A DNA stretch of 64,000 bases, taken from contig CAXXLB010000002.1 in assembly GCA_963664675.2 (NCBI GenBank), positions 372,001 through 436,000 on the forward strand. Direction: 5' to 3'. Positions 53,336 to 61,601 of the stretch are shown piece after piece (within the stretch, counting starts at the first letter, position 1; the number at the start of each line of letters is the position of its first letter). A program made the translations under genes and the position numbers. This DNA is from JASGMR01 sp963664675. GTDB lineage: Bacteria; Thermotogota; Thermotogae; Petrotogales; Kosmotogaceae. The notes under the pieces were generated by a model that was not told the origin of the DNA, searched no databases, and saw nothing but the letters and a program-made list of their open reading frames with translations.

Positions 53336-53881
53336 GTGAACGCAACGAAACGAGTTACCTTAAAAAATGGTGAGATCCTCAATATAAGGAGACCTTCCGC
53401 TGAAGATTCTTCAGAAATAATCGAATATATAAATAAAATTGCCGGCGAAAGTGAAAATCTCACCTTCGGTCCCGGTGAATTCAAAAATACTCCGGAAGAG
53501 GAGAAAAGATTCATCGAGAGCATCAACGAATCCGATAATTCTTTGATGCTGGTCGGAATAATTAATGGAAAAATAGTCTCCATTTTGAATTTCAACAGCA
53601 GCAAAAAAAACAGAGTAAAACACGTGGGAGAATTCGGAATCTCCGTAAGAAAAGATTTCTGGAACATCGGGGTCGGAAAAGAAATGATGAATTACCTTAT
53701 CGATTGGGCGAAAAATACAAAAATAATAAAAAAGATAAATCTGATGGTCAGAAAAGACAACCTCTCCGCAATTTCACTTTACAAAAAGTTCGGCTTCGAA
53801 ATCGAAGGAACGAATTCAAGATACTTTAAAATAAGGGGAAAATATTACGATCTTTTATACATGGGGTTGAAAATCGATTGA
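53336..53881 (+). CDS. GNAT family N-acetyltransferase (RimJ/RimL-like)
   Basis: 181 residues. IRRPSAEDSSEIIEYINKI at the start, HVGEFGISVRKDFWNIGVGKEMMNYLIDWA (~102-131) with the acetyl-CoA loop NIGVGK, and MVRKDNLSAISLYKKFGFEIEG. This is the general YkwB/ribosomal-protein acetyltransferase layout. GTG start with AGGAGG nine bases upstream. Monocistronic; followed by a gene-free repeat island. Confidence 0.88.
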   Translation: MNATKRVTLKNGEILNIRRPSAEDSSEIIEYINKIAGESENLTFGPGEFKNTPEEEKRFIESINESDNSLMLVGIINGKIVSILNFNSSKKNRVKHVGEFGISVRKDFWNIGVGKEMMNYLIDWAKNTKIIKKINLMVRKDNLSAISLYKKFGFEIEGTNSRYFKIRGKYYDLLYMGLKID

Positions 53882-53962
53882 ATTTCTTTGAATAAGAGAA
53901 TAACTAACAGAGAACAGCGCTATAGAGAACAGAAAACTGTAAATAGATAATAGGAAAAAATC

Positions 53963-53997
53963 AGTGTCTGGTGTTCAGGATTTAGTGCTTTGTGAAA
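53963..53997. repeat. Degenerate 7-bp tandem repeat (AGTGNNN), copy A
   Basis: Five phased heptamers: AGTGTCT, GGTGTTC, AGGATTT, AGTGCTT, TGTGAAA. The same five-unit series, unit by unit similar, recurs at 56739-56773. Noncoding. Confidence 0.55.
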
Positions 53998-54025
53998 AAA
54001 CGGGCATAAATTTAATCCTTATACA

Positions 54026-54124
54026 ACTGTTTGGCTATCGTTCAGCCATCGCTCAACCATTGTTCTACGATCGCTTCTAAATTGCTTTTCTATCGTTTTA
54101 CAACTGCTTCTCAATTGTTTATCT
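54026..54124. repeat. Nine-unit, exactly phased 11-bp degenerate tandem repeat
   Basis: Units: ACTGTTTGGCT, ATCGTTCAGCC, ATCGCTCAACC, ATTGTTCTACG, ATCGCTTCTAA, ATTGCTTTTCT, ATCGTTTTACA, ACTGCTTCTCA, ATTGTTTATCT. Position 1 is A, position 4 G and position 6 T in all nine; positions 2, 3, 5 and 7 are always pyrimidine; the last four vary. No indel in 99 bases. Not coding. Confidence 0.8.
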
Positions 54125-54521
54125 GTTTTTCGCTATTATCTTTTACTAATGACCAAGAATACCAACCAACTTTTTTTAACTATTATGCCGTTCCTTCTTT
54201 ACCCTAAACCCTCCACCCTTTACCCTAAATTCTCCCTAGACCCTTTCTTCCATCGTTTTATTCAGCCAATAGGTGACAGTTCTTCTGGAAGGATTTACAT
54301 CAGAACCACGAATGGTCAATCCATTCAAAACAGTCGCTTCAGAGCATGTTTTTGCAATATCTTTCTTGCTGCGGCCTAACCCACTTCTCTCGTGTGTGAA
54401 AACCGATAACGATATGGAAAGAAGAGAGCTGATATTTGATTACGGATAAAAATATCTTACTGAAAAGCATAATCGTCAAAATGATAAAGAGTTAAAAGAA
54501 AATAGTTATCTGTTTCGAATA
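54125..54521. other. Rest of the gene-free island before the prepilin gene
   Basis: Pyrimidine-rich DNA with the ACCCTNN heptamer array at 54201-54235; beyond 54250 no gene, hairpin or repeat was recognised. No promoter for a neighbouring gene is expected here because both flanking genes end toward this region. Confidence 0.5.
54201..54235. repeat. 7-bp tandem repeat ACCCTNN
   Basis: ACCCTAA, ACCCTCC, ACCCTTT, ACCCTAA and a decayed ATTCTCC, in phase. Two units equal the CCCTAA telomere-like motif, surely by convergence. Noncoding. Confidence 0.6.
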
Positions 54522-55436
54522 TTAATTGATTGAAAAGCTTGAAAATACCAGTCTTATCGAACCCCATTGCCTGACTCCTACCCAACCTTTCGAATATGTA
54601 TTGTCGGTGAAGTTTAAGACTTCTACACCGTTAAAAGTCATTATAAAATGATTCTCATTTACCTGTATTTGTATATTTTGTTTTGAAATGTTATTAAAGT
54701 TGATTCCAAGTGACGAAAAGGTCCTGTATGCTGCCACACCTTTTTCTCCACCGTTTTCAACGATTCTGACTATAAACCTGTTTATTCCCGGGTCGATTTG
54801 GAAGGCGTAAGCGTTGATATTTGAAGCCTCTCCTGATGCCCTTATATATATCGCATAACCTCTGACGTTACCGGTACCGGGATTAATTATATCGACGGTA
54901 GCGTTAACTACATAATTCTGGGCAGTTTGGTCACCGTTAAATATAGCTTTTTTGCTCCAGCCTGATTCATCAAAATCCGGTTCCAAACCATTTTCAGTGA
55001 ATGCCAAAGAATATTTAGCTGTCAGATTCTCAAATGTACTTCTTCCGTTACTTAAAAATTCATATTCTTCTTCGTCTTCCGGTATGGTGGTCGAAACATT
55101 TGGGAGCAATTCGTGTATTTTTAATATATCGGCATTATCGGAGGTAAAGATTATATATTCGTAAGTTTCGTCATCGTTTTCTTTGTAGGCAACACCATAT
55201 TTTTCATCGTCGACGTTTCTGACCAGATTGTTCATATCGGTAGGTAATTCCTTATCTGAGTAAAAATTATCATATATAGAATCCGAAATCAACTTCAAAT
55301 TCTCCGAAACAGCCGTGGCTCTGGCGCTTTTTATGGTATTCAGAAAAAGGGGAAGTGACACTGCAACTAAAGCAGCTATTATAGCTAATGCTATCAATAA
55401 TTCCACTAAAGAGAACCCGTCATTATTTCTGATCAT
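54522..55436 (-). CDS. Prepilin-type protein with C-terminal jelly-roll (LamG/DUF1080-like) domain
   Basis: 304 residues. MIRNNDGFSLVELLIALAII is a class III prepilin leader: cleavage and methylation between G and F, Glu5 conserved, followed by a hydrophobic helix to ~35. After a pilin-like region (~36-125) comes a ~170-residue domain with INAYAFQIDPGINRFIVRIV, NIQIQVNENHFIMTFNGVEV and GWVGVRQWGSIRLVFSSFSI, the strand pattern of concanavalin-like DUF1080/LamG domains. AAGGAG lies ten bases before the ATG at 55436; upstream codons to 55622 have no ribosome site. Presumably a surface or pseudopilus tip protein that binds glycans. Flanked by repeat islands. Confidence 0.85.
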   Translation of the reverse strand: MIRNNDGFSLVELLIALAIIAALVAVSLPLFLNTIKSARATAVSENLKLISDSIYDNFYSDKELPTDMNNLVRNVDDEKYGVAYKENDDETYEYIIFTSDNADILKIHELLPNVSTTIPEDEEEYEFLSNGRSTFENLTAKYSLAFTENGLEPDFDESGWSKKAIFNGDQTAQNYVVNATVDIINPGTGNVRGYAIYIRASGEASNINAYAFQIDPGINRFIVRIVENGGEKGVAAYRTFSSLGINFNNISKQNIQIQVNENHFIMTFNGVEVLNFTDNTYSKGWVGVRQWGSIRLVFSSFSIN

Positions 55437-55667
55437 TCTTTCACCTCTCCTTTTTAAAATGAGCAAGATTGTGCCATTCTTTAACATAGAATGACAAACG
55501 GGAAACGAGCAAATATCCGAAAAATATTGTTCGGAATTTTGAGGTCGATGTAGTGAAAAAACATTAATTGTTCCAGTGTTTATATCCACATATTGAATAT
55601 CACTGGCTGTTTTCAGTCGCACATTTTTTATTTACCGATTTGTTAGTATCTTTTTCAGAAGAGCATT

Positions 55668-56498
55668 TTAAAACAATCTATGTTGATGTATGAAAGGGAT
55701 ATTTATATCCTGTATCGATTTATTAAGAGAACCGATAGGATTTGTATTTCCAAAATTCCCATGGCAATCCGATCCTGCGGTTATGTACATAGCATTTTTG
55801 GAACAAAATTCCAGGCACATTGCAGTGAATCTCTCCGAATGTATGGGATAAAAGCATTCTATACCATCGATGCCTGTCAGTTTCATAGAATTGAACAGTT
55901 CGGATGGATCTTCCTCCTGATCGATATATTCTCCGGGGTGAGCCAGAATTGCGTATCCTCCGGCTCTGTGAATTGTAGAAGTAACAGTTTCAAAATCGGG
56001 AAAATTACACATCGATGGGCCTATATCGAATTCCTTATAGTAGCGCAACCCGTCCAATTGATCCGAACTCAATCCCTTATCCAGGATATAATTTATACCC
56101 TTCCATCCCCCACGACTGCGTATGTATGAGTAAGAGAGATATTCATCATATGAAACTTCCTTGTATCTCTTTTCCATTCTCTGTACAAGCAACTCACTCA
56201 TGTGTTGTTGTTCTCTTCTGATAGAATTTATGAGATTCATCATTGCACCGTTCGATAGATCAAAACCGTAACCGAGTACGTGCCATTCACGATTAGAAAA
56301 AGTACAATCCAGTTCAGTTCCCACTATTAAATTGAGATCGTTTGAAACCACGTTTAAAGGTTCTTTGTAAGCGTCTACACGGTTGTGGTCGGTGATAGAA
56401 ATAATATTGACTTTATTTTCTTTAGCGGCCGTTATGATCTCATCTGGTGCCATGGTTCCGTCGGAATAGCTGGAATGAATATGTAAATCGACGAACAT
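55668..56498 (-). CDS. PHP-domain phosphoesterase (RNase AM/TrpH-like)
   Basis: 276 residues. Metal-binding motifs HIHSSYSDGTM (6-16), ITDHNRVD, GTELDC, ILAHPGEY, SDCHG. This set marks the COG0613 (TrpH/YciV) group; E. coli YciV/RNase AM removes 5' nucleotides from RNA and dephosphorylates pAp. Residues ~95-165 form the small insert of this group. The final residues FIHQHRLF are short. Weak ribosome site (GAGGAGAAAAAAAT upstream of the ATG). Separate transcript from the prepilin-like gene is likely (gap 231 bases to its start). Confidence 0.87.
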   Translation of the reverse strand: MFVDLHIHSSYSDGTMAPDEIITAAKENKVNIISITDHNRVDAYKEPLNVVSNDLNLIVGTELDCTFSNREWHVLGYGFDLSNGAMMNLINSIRREQQHMSELLVQRMEKRYKEVSYDEYLSYSYIRSRGGWKGINYILDKGLSSDQLDGLRYYKEFDIGPSMCNFPDFETVTSTIHRAGGYAILAHPGEYIDQEEDPSELFNSMKLTGIDGIECFYPIHSERFTAMCLEFCSKNAMYITAGSDCHGNFGNTNPIGSLNKSIQDINIPFIHQHRLF

Positions 56499-56672
56499 AC
56501 TATTTTTTTCTCCTCTCGGAATTTTAAAAAAATTCTTCTTTTATAATTAAAACATGAAATTTTTAGATTTTCACTTAAGTTGAGGTCCTGACATTGAATA
56601 TCAAATATCATATGCTGAGAATATTTATAACTGATCTCAGGGCCTTTATGTAAAAACACTCTACAAAGAAAC

Positions 56673-56698
56673 TTTAATCCTTATACAATCGCTTCCCG
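56673..56698. repeat. Shared 16-mer plus a single 11-bp unit
   Basis: TTTAATCCTTATACAA (56673-56688) is identical to 54011-54026. In both places the final A begins an 11-bp unit; here it is ATCGCTTCCCG (56688-56698), which fits the unit consensus of the array at 54026-54124. Confidence 0.7.
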
Positions 56699-56738
56699 AA
56701 AGCAAGATACGTTGTTTAGTATTCGGGACATGAAAATC

Positions 56739-56773
56739 AGTGCCAGGTGCTTTAAATATTATGTTTAGTGAAA
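56739..56773. repeat. Degenerate 7-bp tandem repeat (AGTGNNN), copy B
   Basis: AGTGCCA, GGTGCTT, TAAATAT, TATGTTT, AGTGAAA, followed by AAAAC as in copy A (53963-53997). About 18 bases further, 56793-56810 reads as AGTG heptamers on the other strand (AGTGATT, AATGTCT, AGTGC). Confidence 0.55.
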
Positions 56774-56830
56774 AAACAGACAAAAAATCTGCACTAGACA
56801 TTAATCACTGTTTTTTTGTTCTATGCCCTT

Positions 56831-58966
56831 CTATTTTTTTCTCTTTTTTCTCCTCTTTTCCTTTGGCTGATCCTTTATTTCAAAATCGATCTCGCCGGTG
56901 TTTTTGTCGGATTTGACCACGATTACTTCGAGTTCGTCGCCGATTTTGTAAATTTTTCTGGTTTTCTCCCCTATTAGTTCATTCCGCTTTTCGTTGAACA
57001 GGAAGTAGTCGTTCAGGGTGGAAATGTGGACCAGTCCGGATATGTACTTTTCCGGAATTTCAACGAAGAGTCCGAAATTCATCACCGAAGTTATTATCGT
57101 TTTGAAGGTTTCATTTTTGTGTCTTTCGATGTACTCAATCTTTTTCATGTCTTCGATTGACCATTCGGCTTCATTTGCTACTCTTTCCCTCTTGCTGGAA
57201 ATTATCGCGATGTCCTTGAGTCTTTCTTCTAGCATTTCCGTTCTCTCTTTCGAGAATGAACCGTTTTTAAGGTATTCCTTCAACAATCTGTGCACGATTA
57301 GATCGGGATATCGTCTTATTGGTGATGTGAAATGGGTGTAGGCTTTTGAGGCGAGACCAAAATGACCGTTGTTGCTCGTGGAGTATATTGCCCTCTGCAT
57401 GGACCTGACGACGAGTTGCTGAATGGAATAGTGAAGCGGATGATTTTTCGTCTCGTCTAGGATCGTCTGCAGAACTTTGGGATGAATGCTCTGCGGGATC
57501 TTCATATTCAGTCCGATTGCCATCAGATAGTTTTTCAATTTCTGTATGGCTTCCGGCTCGGGATTTTCGTGAATTCTGTAGATGAACGGAAATTCGTTGT
57601 CGGCGAAGATTCCTGCGATGGTTTCGTTGGCCTTTAACATGAATTCTTCTATCATTTCTTCGGATTCGCCACGAACCAGCGGTTTTATATCGATAACGTT
57701 TTTGTTTTTATCGTAAATAAATTCGACTTCCCTGGAAGAGATATCTATTATTGAACCTCTTTCCTTTCTGTTTTCTTTAAGAATATTCATGAGTTCTTTT
57801 GCGAGAATCAACTGTGTTCCGACAGGTTCCATCTTCGCTTTCAGTTTTTCGTCTGTGTCTCCATTATAGAACCTGTTCACTTCTCTGTATGTCAGCCGTC
57901 TGGATGAATTTATTATTGAATTGAAGATATCTTTGGAGACTATATTTCCTTTCGCATCTATTTCCATCTGAAGGGTCACTGCATACCTGTCCACTCCCTC
58001 CTTCAACGAACAGACACCGCTTGACAGTTCGAAAGGAAGCATAGGGATGACGGAATCTAAAAGGTAGACCGAGGTTCCTCTCGAAAGGGCTTCAAAATCG
58101 AGATTCGAATTCTTTTCAACATAATGGGAAACGTCGGCGATGTGAACCTTTAAAATGTAATTATTCCTTTTTTTGTAGATGCTGATGGCATCGTCGAAAT
58201 CTTTGGCGTTGTCACCGTCTATCGTGAATATATCTTTCGATCTGAGATCCACTCTGTTTTCGGGGGACATTTTTTTGCCCGACACCACTTTCGCTTCCTT
58301 CAATACCTCGCTTTTGAATTTTTTTGGTAGGGAATATTTGTTTATGATGAATTCCAGATCGAATTCATAGGACCCGGTGGTATTGATTATCGATACTATT
58401 TTTCCCTCCGGGTTGGTTCCCTTTCTGGGATATCTGGATATTTTTATTATCACACTCTGGCCGTTTTTGACCCTTTTCTTGTTATCATTGTCTATGAAGA
58501 AATCGAATTTTATCTTCGAATCATCCGGGATGACGAATCCGAATGTCCCCTTATCTTCGTATGTTCCTGTGATGGTTTTTCTCTTTCTTTTAACGACTTT
58601 GATCACTTTTCCGGAAGGCATTTCCTCTTCTTCCGCCACTCCGAACAGCACTTTGTCGGAATCGAGAGCGTAGTTCGTCTTATCGTAGGGAATGAAAATC
58701 TTTTTCCCGTCTTTGAAAACGAAAGCGGAACTGTTTTTTTTGTTGAAATTTATTTCCGACAGGTATTGATCTTTTTCAGGAAGAATGTAAACGCCTTTGG
58801 AATCTTTATAGATAACATTTGCATCCGTTAATTCCACTAAAAATTTTTTCAGGTACTGTCTTTCGTCCTTTGATTTTATGTTCAACATCAGGCACATCTG
58901 TTTCAAAGATGATTTGTTTTTTTCTTTCAGTATGGTTATAATGGTGCTTTTTGAGATGTTTTTCAT
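56831..58966 (-). CDS. rnr: Ribonuclease R
   Basis: 711 residues, full RNase R length. Winged-helix-like N-terminus (~1-60), cold-shock domains (~70-190, with GTYEDKGTFGFVIPDD), RNB exonuclease domain (~225-560) with the catalytic aspartates in FTIDGDNAKDFDDAI and HIADVSHYV, SPIRRYPDLIVHR, and an S1 domain (~615-695, GLFVEIPEKYISGLVHIS) with a lysine/arginine-rich tail. Degrades structured RNA from the 3' end in the cytoplasm. GGAGG lies before the ATG. Divergent from the PFK gene. Confidence 0.95.
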   Translation of the reverse strand: MKNISKSTIITILKEKNKSSLKQMCLMLNIKSKDERQYLKKFLVELTDANVIYKDSKGVYILPEKDQYLSEINFNKKNSSAFVFKDGKKIFIPYDKTNYALDSDKVLFGVAEEEEMPSGKVIKVVKRKRKTITGTYEDKGTFGFVIPDDSKIKFDFFIDNDNKKRVKNGQSVIIKISRYPRKGTNPEGKIVSIINTTGSYEFDLEFIINKYSLPKKFKSEVLKEAKVVSGKKMSPENRVDLRSKDIFTIDGDNAKDFDDAISIYKKRNNYILKVHIADVSHYVEKNSNLDFEALSRGTSVYLLDSVIPMLPFELSSGVCSLKEGVDRYAVTLQMEIDAKGNIVSKDIFNSIINSSRRLTYREVNRFYNGDTDEKLKAKMEPVGTQLILAKELMNILKENRKERGSIIDISSREVEFIYDKNKNVIDIKPLVRGESEEMIEEFMLKANETIAGIFADNEFPFIYRIHENPEPEAIQKLKNYLMAIGLNMKIPQSIHPKVLQTILDETKNHPLHYSIQQLVVRSMQRAIYSTSNNGHFGLASKAYTHFTSPIRRYPDLIVHRLLKEYLKNGSFSKERTEMLEERLKDIAIISSKRERVANEAEWSIEDMKKIEYIERHKNETFKTIITSVMNFGLFVEIPEKYISGLVHISTLNDYFLFNEKRNELIGEKTRKIYKIGDELEVIVVKSDKNTGEIDFEIKDQPKEKRRKKRKK

Positions 58967-58999
58967 AGTAATTCCTCCAATTATAAACTCTCTTTGTGA

Positions 59000-59009
59000 T
59001 ATAATTATA
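59000..59009. promoter_or_regulatory. Overlapping divergent -10 boxes for rnr and the PFK gene
   Basis: TATAAT at 59000-59005 on the plus strand and TATAAT at 59004-59009 on the minus strand share two bases in the 89-base gap between the divergent genes. The -35 boxes are not obvious. Polymerase could occupy only one direction at a time. Confidence 0.35.
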
Positions 59010-59055
59010 CTGCATAAGAATTTAATATTAACAGATTTTTAGGGGGTTTTTAAAA

Positions 59056-60078
59056 ATGAGAGTAGGAGTTTTAACAGGTGGTGGAGATTGCCCTGGTTTA
59101 AATGCTGTTATAAGGGGAATTGTACAGTCTTCATCTAAAGATACTGAGATTATAGGAATCCTTCACGGATGGAAAGGACTCCTCACAAAGGAAACAAGAT
59201 CGCTGGATTTGGATGATGTTGAAGGAATTCATATCCTTGGAGGAACTATTTTAGGTACATCGAGAACATATCCTCTGAAAACACCTGAAATGAAGAAGGA
59301 ACTCGAGGATAACATAAAGGAACTGGAACTGGACAGTATCATTGCCATAGGAGGGGACGACACTTTATCCGTTGCCGCAAAGTTGTCTTCGATGGGTTAC
59401 AACGTAGTTGGAGTTCCGAAAACAATAGACAACGATGTTTCCAACACGGATTACACTTTCGGCTATCATACCGCGGTAAACGTCGGGGCGGATGCTATAG
59501 ACAGACTTCATTCAACCGCAAAATCGCACGGAAGGGTTCTGGTTGTTGAGCTAATGGGAAGAGAGGCCGGCTGGATAACTCTGGAAGCTGGGATGGCCGC
59601 AGGAGCACATTTGATTTTGATACCCGAATTTCCGAAAAAGATCGGAGAAGTTATAGAATATACAAAGAAAAGAATGGCTAAGAATGGATACATGATAATC
59701 GCTGTTGCCGAAGGGTTCTCTCCGACCGATATCGGAAAATATGTTGGAAGAGAGGATGAAGTTGATGCATTCGGACACATCAGATTGGGTGGAATTGCTC
59801 ATTATCTGGCCGACATCATTTCGGAAAAAACGGGGTTTGATACGAGATCAATAGTTTTGGGACACCTTTTAAGAGGAGGAACGCCCACAGCCTTTGATAG
59901 AATTTTAGGGACGCGTTATGGAGTAAGAGCCATGGAACTGGTTAACAAAAAGGATTTTGGCAGAATGGTAGCTCTACAGGGAAACGAAATAGTTTCAATT
60001 CCTATCGAATATGGAATTGCCACAAAAAAACTGGTTCCCTATTATTATTATCAACTCGCTGAGCTCTTTTTTGAGTGA
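59056..60078 (+). CDS. 6-phosphofructokinase, probably pyrophosphate-dependent
   Basis: 340 residues. GVLTGGGDCPGLNAVIRG at the start, AIGGDDTLSVAAKL (~95-108) and VPKTIDNDVSNTDYTFGY (~119-136) with the catalytic TIDND, and LMGREAGWI. ATP-dependent enzymes normally have GGDGS and PGTIDND, while GGDDT and PKTIDND are the combination of pyrophosphate-dependent enzymes, where the extra Asp blocks ATP. Phosphorylates fructose 6-phosphate in glycolysis; PPi use would make the step reversible. AGGGGG lies before the ATG. Its stop overlaps the AMMECR1 gene by four bases. Confidence 0.92.
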   Translation: MRVGVLTGGGDCPGLNAVIRGIVQSSSKDTEIIGILHGWKGLLTKETRSLDLDDVEGIHILGGTILGTSRTYPLKTPEMKKELEDNIKELELDSIIAIGGDDTLSVAAKLSSMGYNVVGVPKTIDNDVSNTDYTFGYHTAVNVGADAIDRLHSTAKSHGRVLVVELMGREAGWITLEAGMAAGAHLILIPEFPKKIGEVIEYTKKRMAKNGYMIIAVAEGFSPTDIGKYVGREDEVDAFGHIRLGGIAHYLADIISEKTGFDTRSIVLGHLLRGGTPTAFDRILGTRYGVRAMELVNKKDFGRMVALQGNEIVSIPIEYGIATKKLVPYYYYQLAELFFE

Positions 60079-60593
60079 TGAGTGTCAGATCTTGTTATGT
60101 AGATTTTGCATGGAAGGTCATCAGAAATTATATCAAGGATAATCTCATTATAGATATACCCAAAGATTTACCGGAAGAAATGAATAAAAAAGCGGGATGT
60201 TTCGTTACGATTCACAAATTGAATGGAGATTTAAGGGGATGCATAGGCACTATATTGCCCGTGTATCCTGCTTTGGCGGAAGAAATAAGGTCCAATGCGA
60301 TTTCTTCCGCAACCAGGGATCCGAGATTCAGCCCGTTGAAAACATGGGAACTCGATGAAATATTTATTACGGTGGATATTCTGAGTGAACCGGAAAAAAC
60401 TTCTTATGGGGGGTTGAATCCAAAAAAATATGGAATAATTGTTGAAGCTGGATGGAGAAAAGGAGTTCTGTTACCTGATCTTGAAGGAGTCGATACGCCC
60501 GAAACACAGTTGAGGATCGTTCTGAGAAAAGCGGGCATAGATGCCGGAGAAAAATATGAACTATACAGATTTACTTCAACAAGATGCCATTAG
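60075..60593 (+). CDS. amrA: AMMECR1 domain protein (AmmeMemoRadiSam system protein A)
   Basis: 172 residues. KKAGCFVTIHKLNGDLRGCIG (~37-57) is the AMMECR1 core with the conserved LRGCIG, followed by ISSATRDPRFSPL and GWRKGVLLPDLEGVDTPETQL. Part of the AMMECR1/Memo/radical-SAM trio whose substrate is still unknown. Overlaps the PFK gene by four bases and precedes the radical-SAM partner by nine. The Memo gene is not in the window. Confidence 0.9.
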   Translation: MMSVRSCYVDFAWKVIRNYIKDNLIIDIPKDLPEEMNKKAGCFVTIHKLNGDLRGCIGTILPVYPALAEEIRSNAISSATRDPRFSPLKTWELDEIFITVDILSEPEKTSYGGLNPKKYGIIVEAGWRKGVLLPDLEGVDTPETQLRIVLRKAGIDAGEKYELYRFTSTRCH

Positions 60594-60602
60594 GAGGAAA
60601 AA

Positions 60603-61601
60603 ATGAAACAGGCTGTTTATTTTGACGAATATGAAGATGGTGATTCTCAGGATGTGTTAATATGTTATTTGTGTCCTAAACATTGCGTGATACCACCCAA
60701 CGGGGTGGGATTTTGCAAAGTGAGGAAAAATATGCGGGGGATGCTGTATTCCCTTAATTATGGTCAGATAACTTCTATAAATATGGATCCGATAGAGAAA
60801 AAGCCACTTTATCATTATGCACCGGGAAGTAAAATTTTATCGGTGGGCTCGTGGGGCTGTAATTTGAGTTGCAGTTTTTGCCAGAATTATACTACTGCCC
60901 ATGAAAAGCCGAAATATGTTCAGAGAGTTGACCCCGATCAACTGGTGGAAATAGCATTCAGTGAAGAATCGGAAGGTATTGCTTTCACTTACAACGAGCC
61001 GATTGTTTCGTTTGAATTCCTGCTCGATACCTCCAGAGCAGCCTCTAAGGAAGGATTATTCAATGTTATGGTCACGAATGGATTCATAGATGAAGAACCT
61101 TTTAAACTGTTAACTCAATCCATAAAAGCGATGAATATAGATTTGAAGTTCTGGAACAGAGACTACTACGAAGAAATTGGCGGAGAAAGGAATGCGGTGT
61201 TGAAAACAATTCAGAAAGCTCATGAATCGGATCTTCATGTTGAACTCACAACGTTGCTCATTCCAGGAAAAAGTGACGGTATAGATGATATAACCGAAGA
61301 AGTGAAATGGATCAGTGAACTTTCGGATGAGATTCCGTTGCATCTATCGAGATATTTTCCCGCATACAAATCGGACATACCGCCAACCGATGAAGATGTA
61401 ATGATTAAACTATACGATAAAGCAAAGGAATATTTGAAATATGTTTATCTGGGAAATATAGATTTTGAAGGTTATAACGATACCGTATGTCCCGATTGTA
61501 ATACACCTGTTATTTCCAGAAGGGGATATAATATTGAAATCAAAGAGTTGGATGAATTTGGAAGGTGTAAGCATTGCGGAAAACAAATCGTAAGAATGTA
61601 A
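60603..61601 (+). CDS. amrS: AmmeMemoRadiSam radical SAM enzyme
   Basis: 332 residues. CxxxCxxC cluster in CNLSCSFCQNY (~83-93) of the PflA-like (COG1180) class, plus an N-terminal cysteine pair LCPKHC and C-terminal CPDC...CKHCG zinc-ribbon-like pairs typical of AmrS. GIAFTYNEPIVSFEF and MVTNGFIDEEP are standard barrel motifs. Works with the AMMECR1 protein encoded just upstream. TAGGAGG eight bases before the ATG. Reaction unknown. Confidence 0.92.
   Translation: MKQAVYFDEYEDGDSQDVLICYLCPKHCVIPPNGVGFCKVRKNMRGMLYSLNYGQITSINMDPIEKKPLYHYAPGSKILSVGSWGCNLSCSFCQNYTTAHEKPKYVQRVDPDQLVEIAFSEESEGIAFTYNEPIVSFEFLLDTSRAASKEGLFNVMVTNGFIDEEPFKLLTQSIKAMNIDLKFWNRDYYEEIGGERNAVLKTIQKAHESDLHVELTTLLIPGKSDGIDDITEEVKWISELSDEIPLHLSRYFPAYKSDIPPTDEDVMIKLYDKAKEYLKYVYLGNIDFEGYNDTVCPDCNTPVISRRGYNIEIKELDEFGRCKHCGKQIVRM

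Larger units (their letters stand above)
56499..56830. other. Gene-free island between PHP gene and rnr
   Basis: Holds the PHP promoter near 56520-56560, then a 16-base exact copy of a sequence from the other island, one 11-bp unit and a second AGTGNNN array. No gene. Confidence 0.6.

Noticed and set aside
55437..55622. N-terminal extension of the prepilin-like protein
   Set aside because: Would bury the prepilin cleavage site 60 residues deep; AAGGAG precedes the ATG at 55436.
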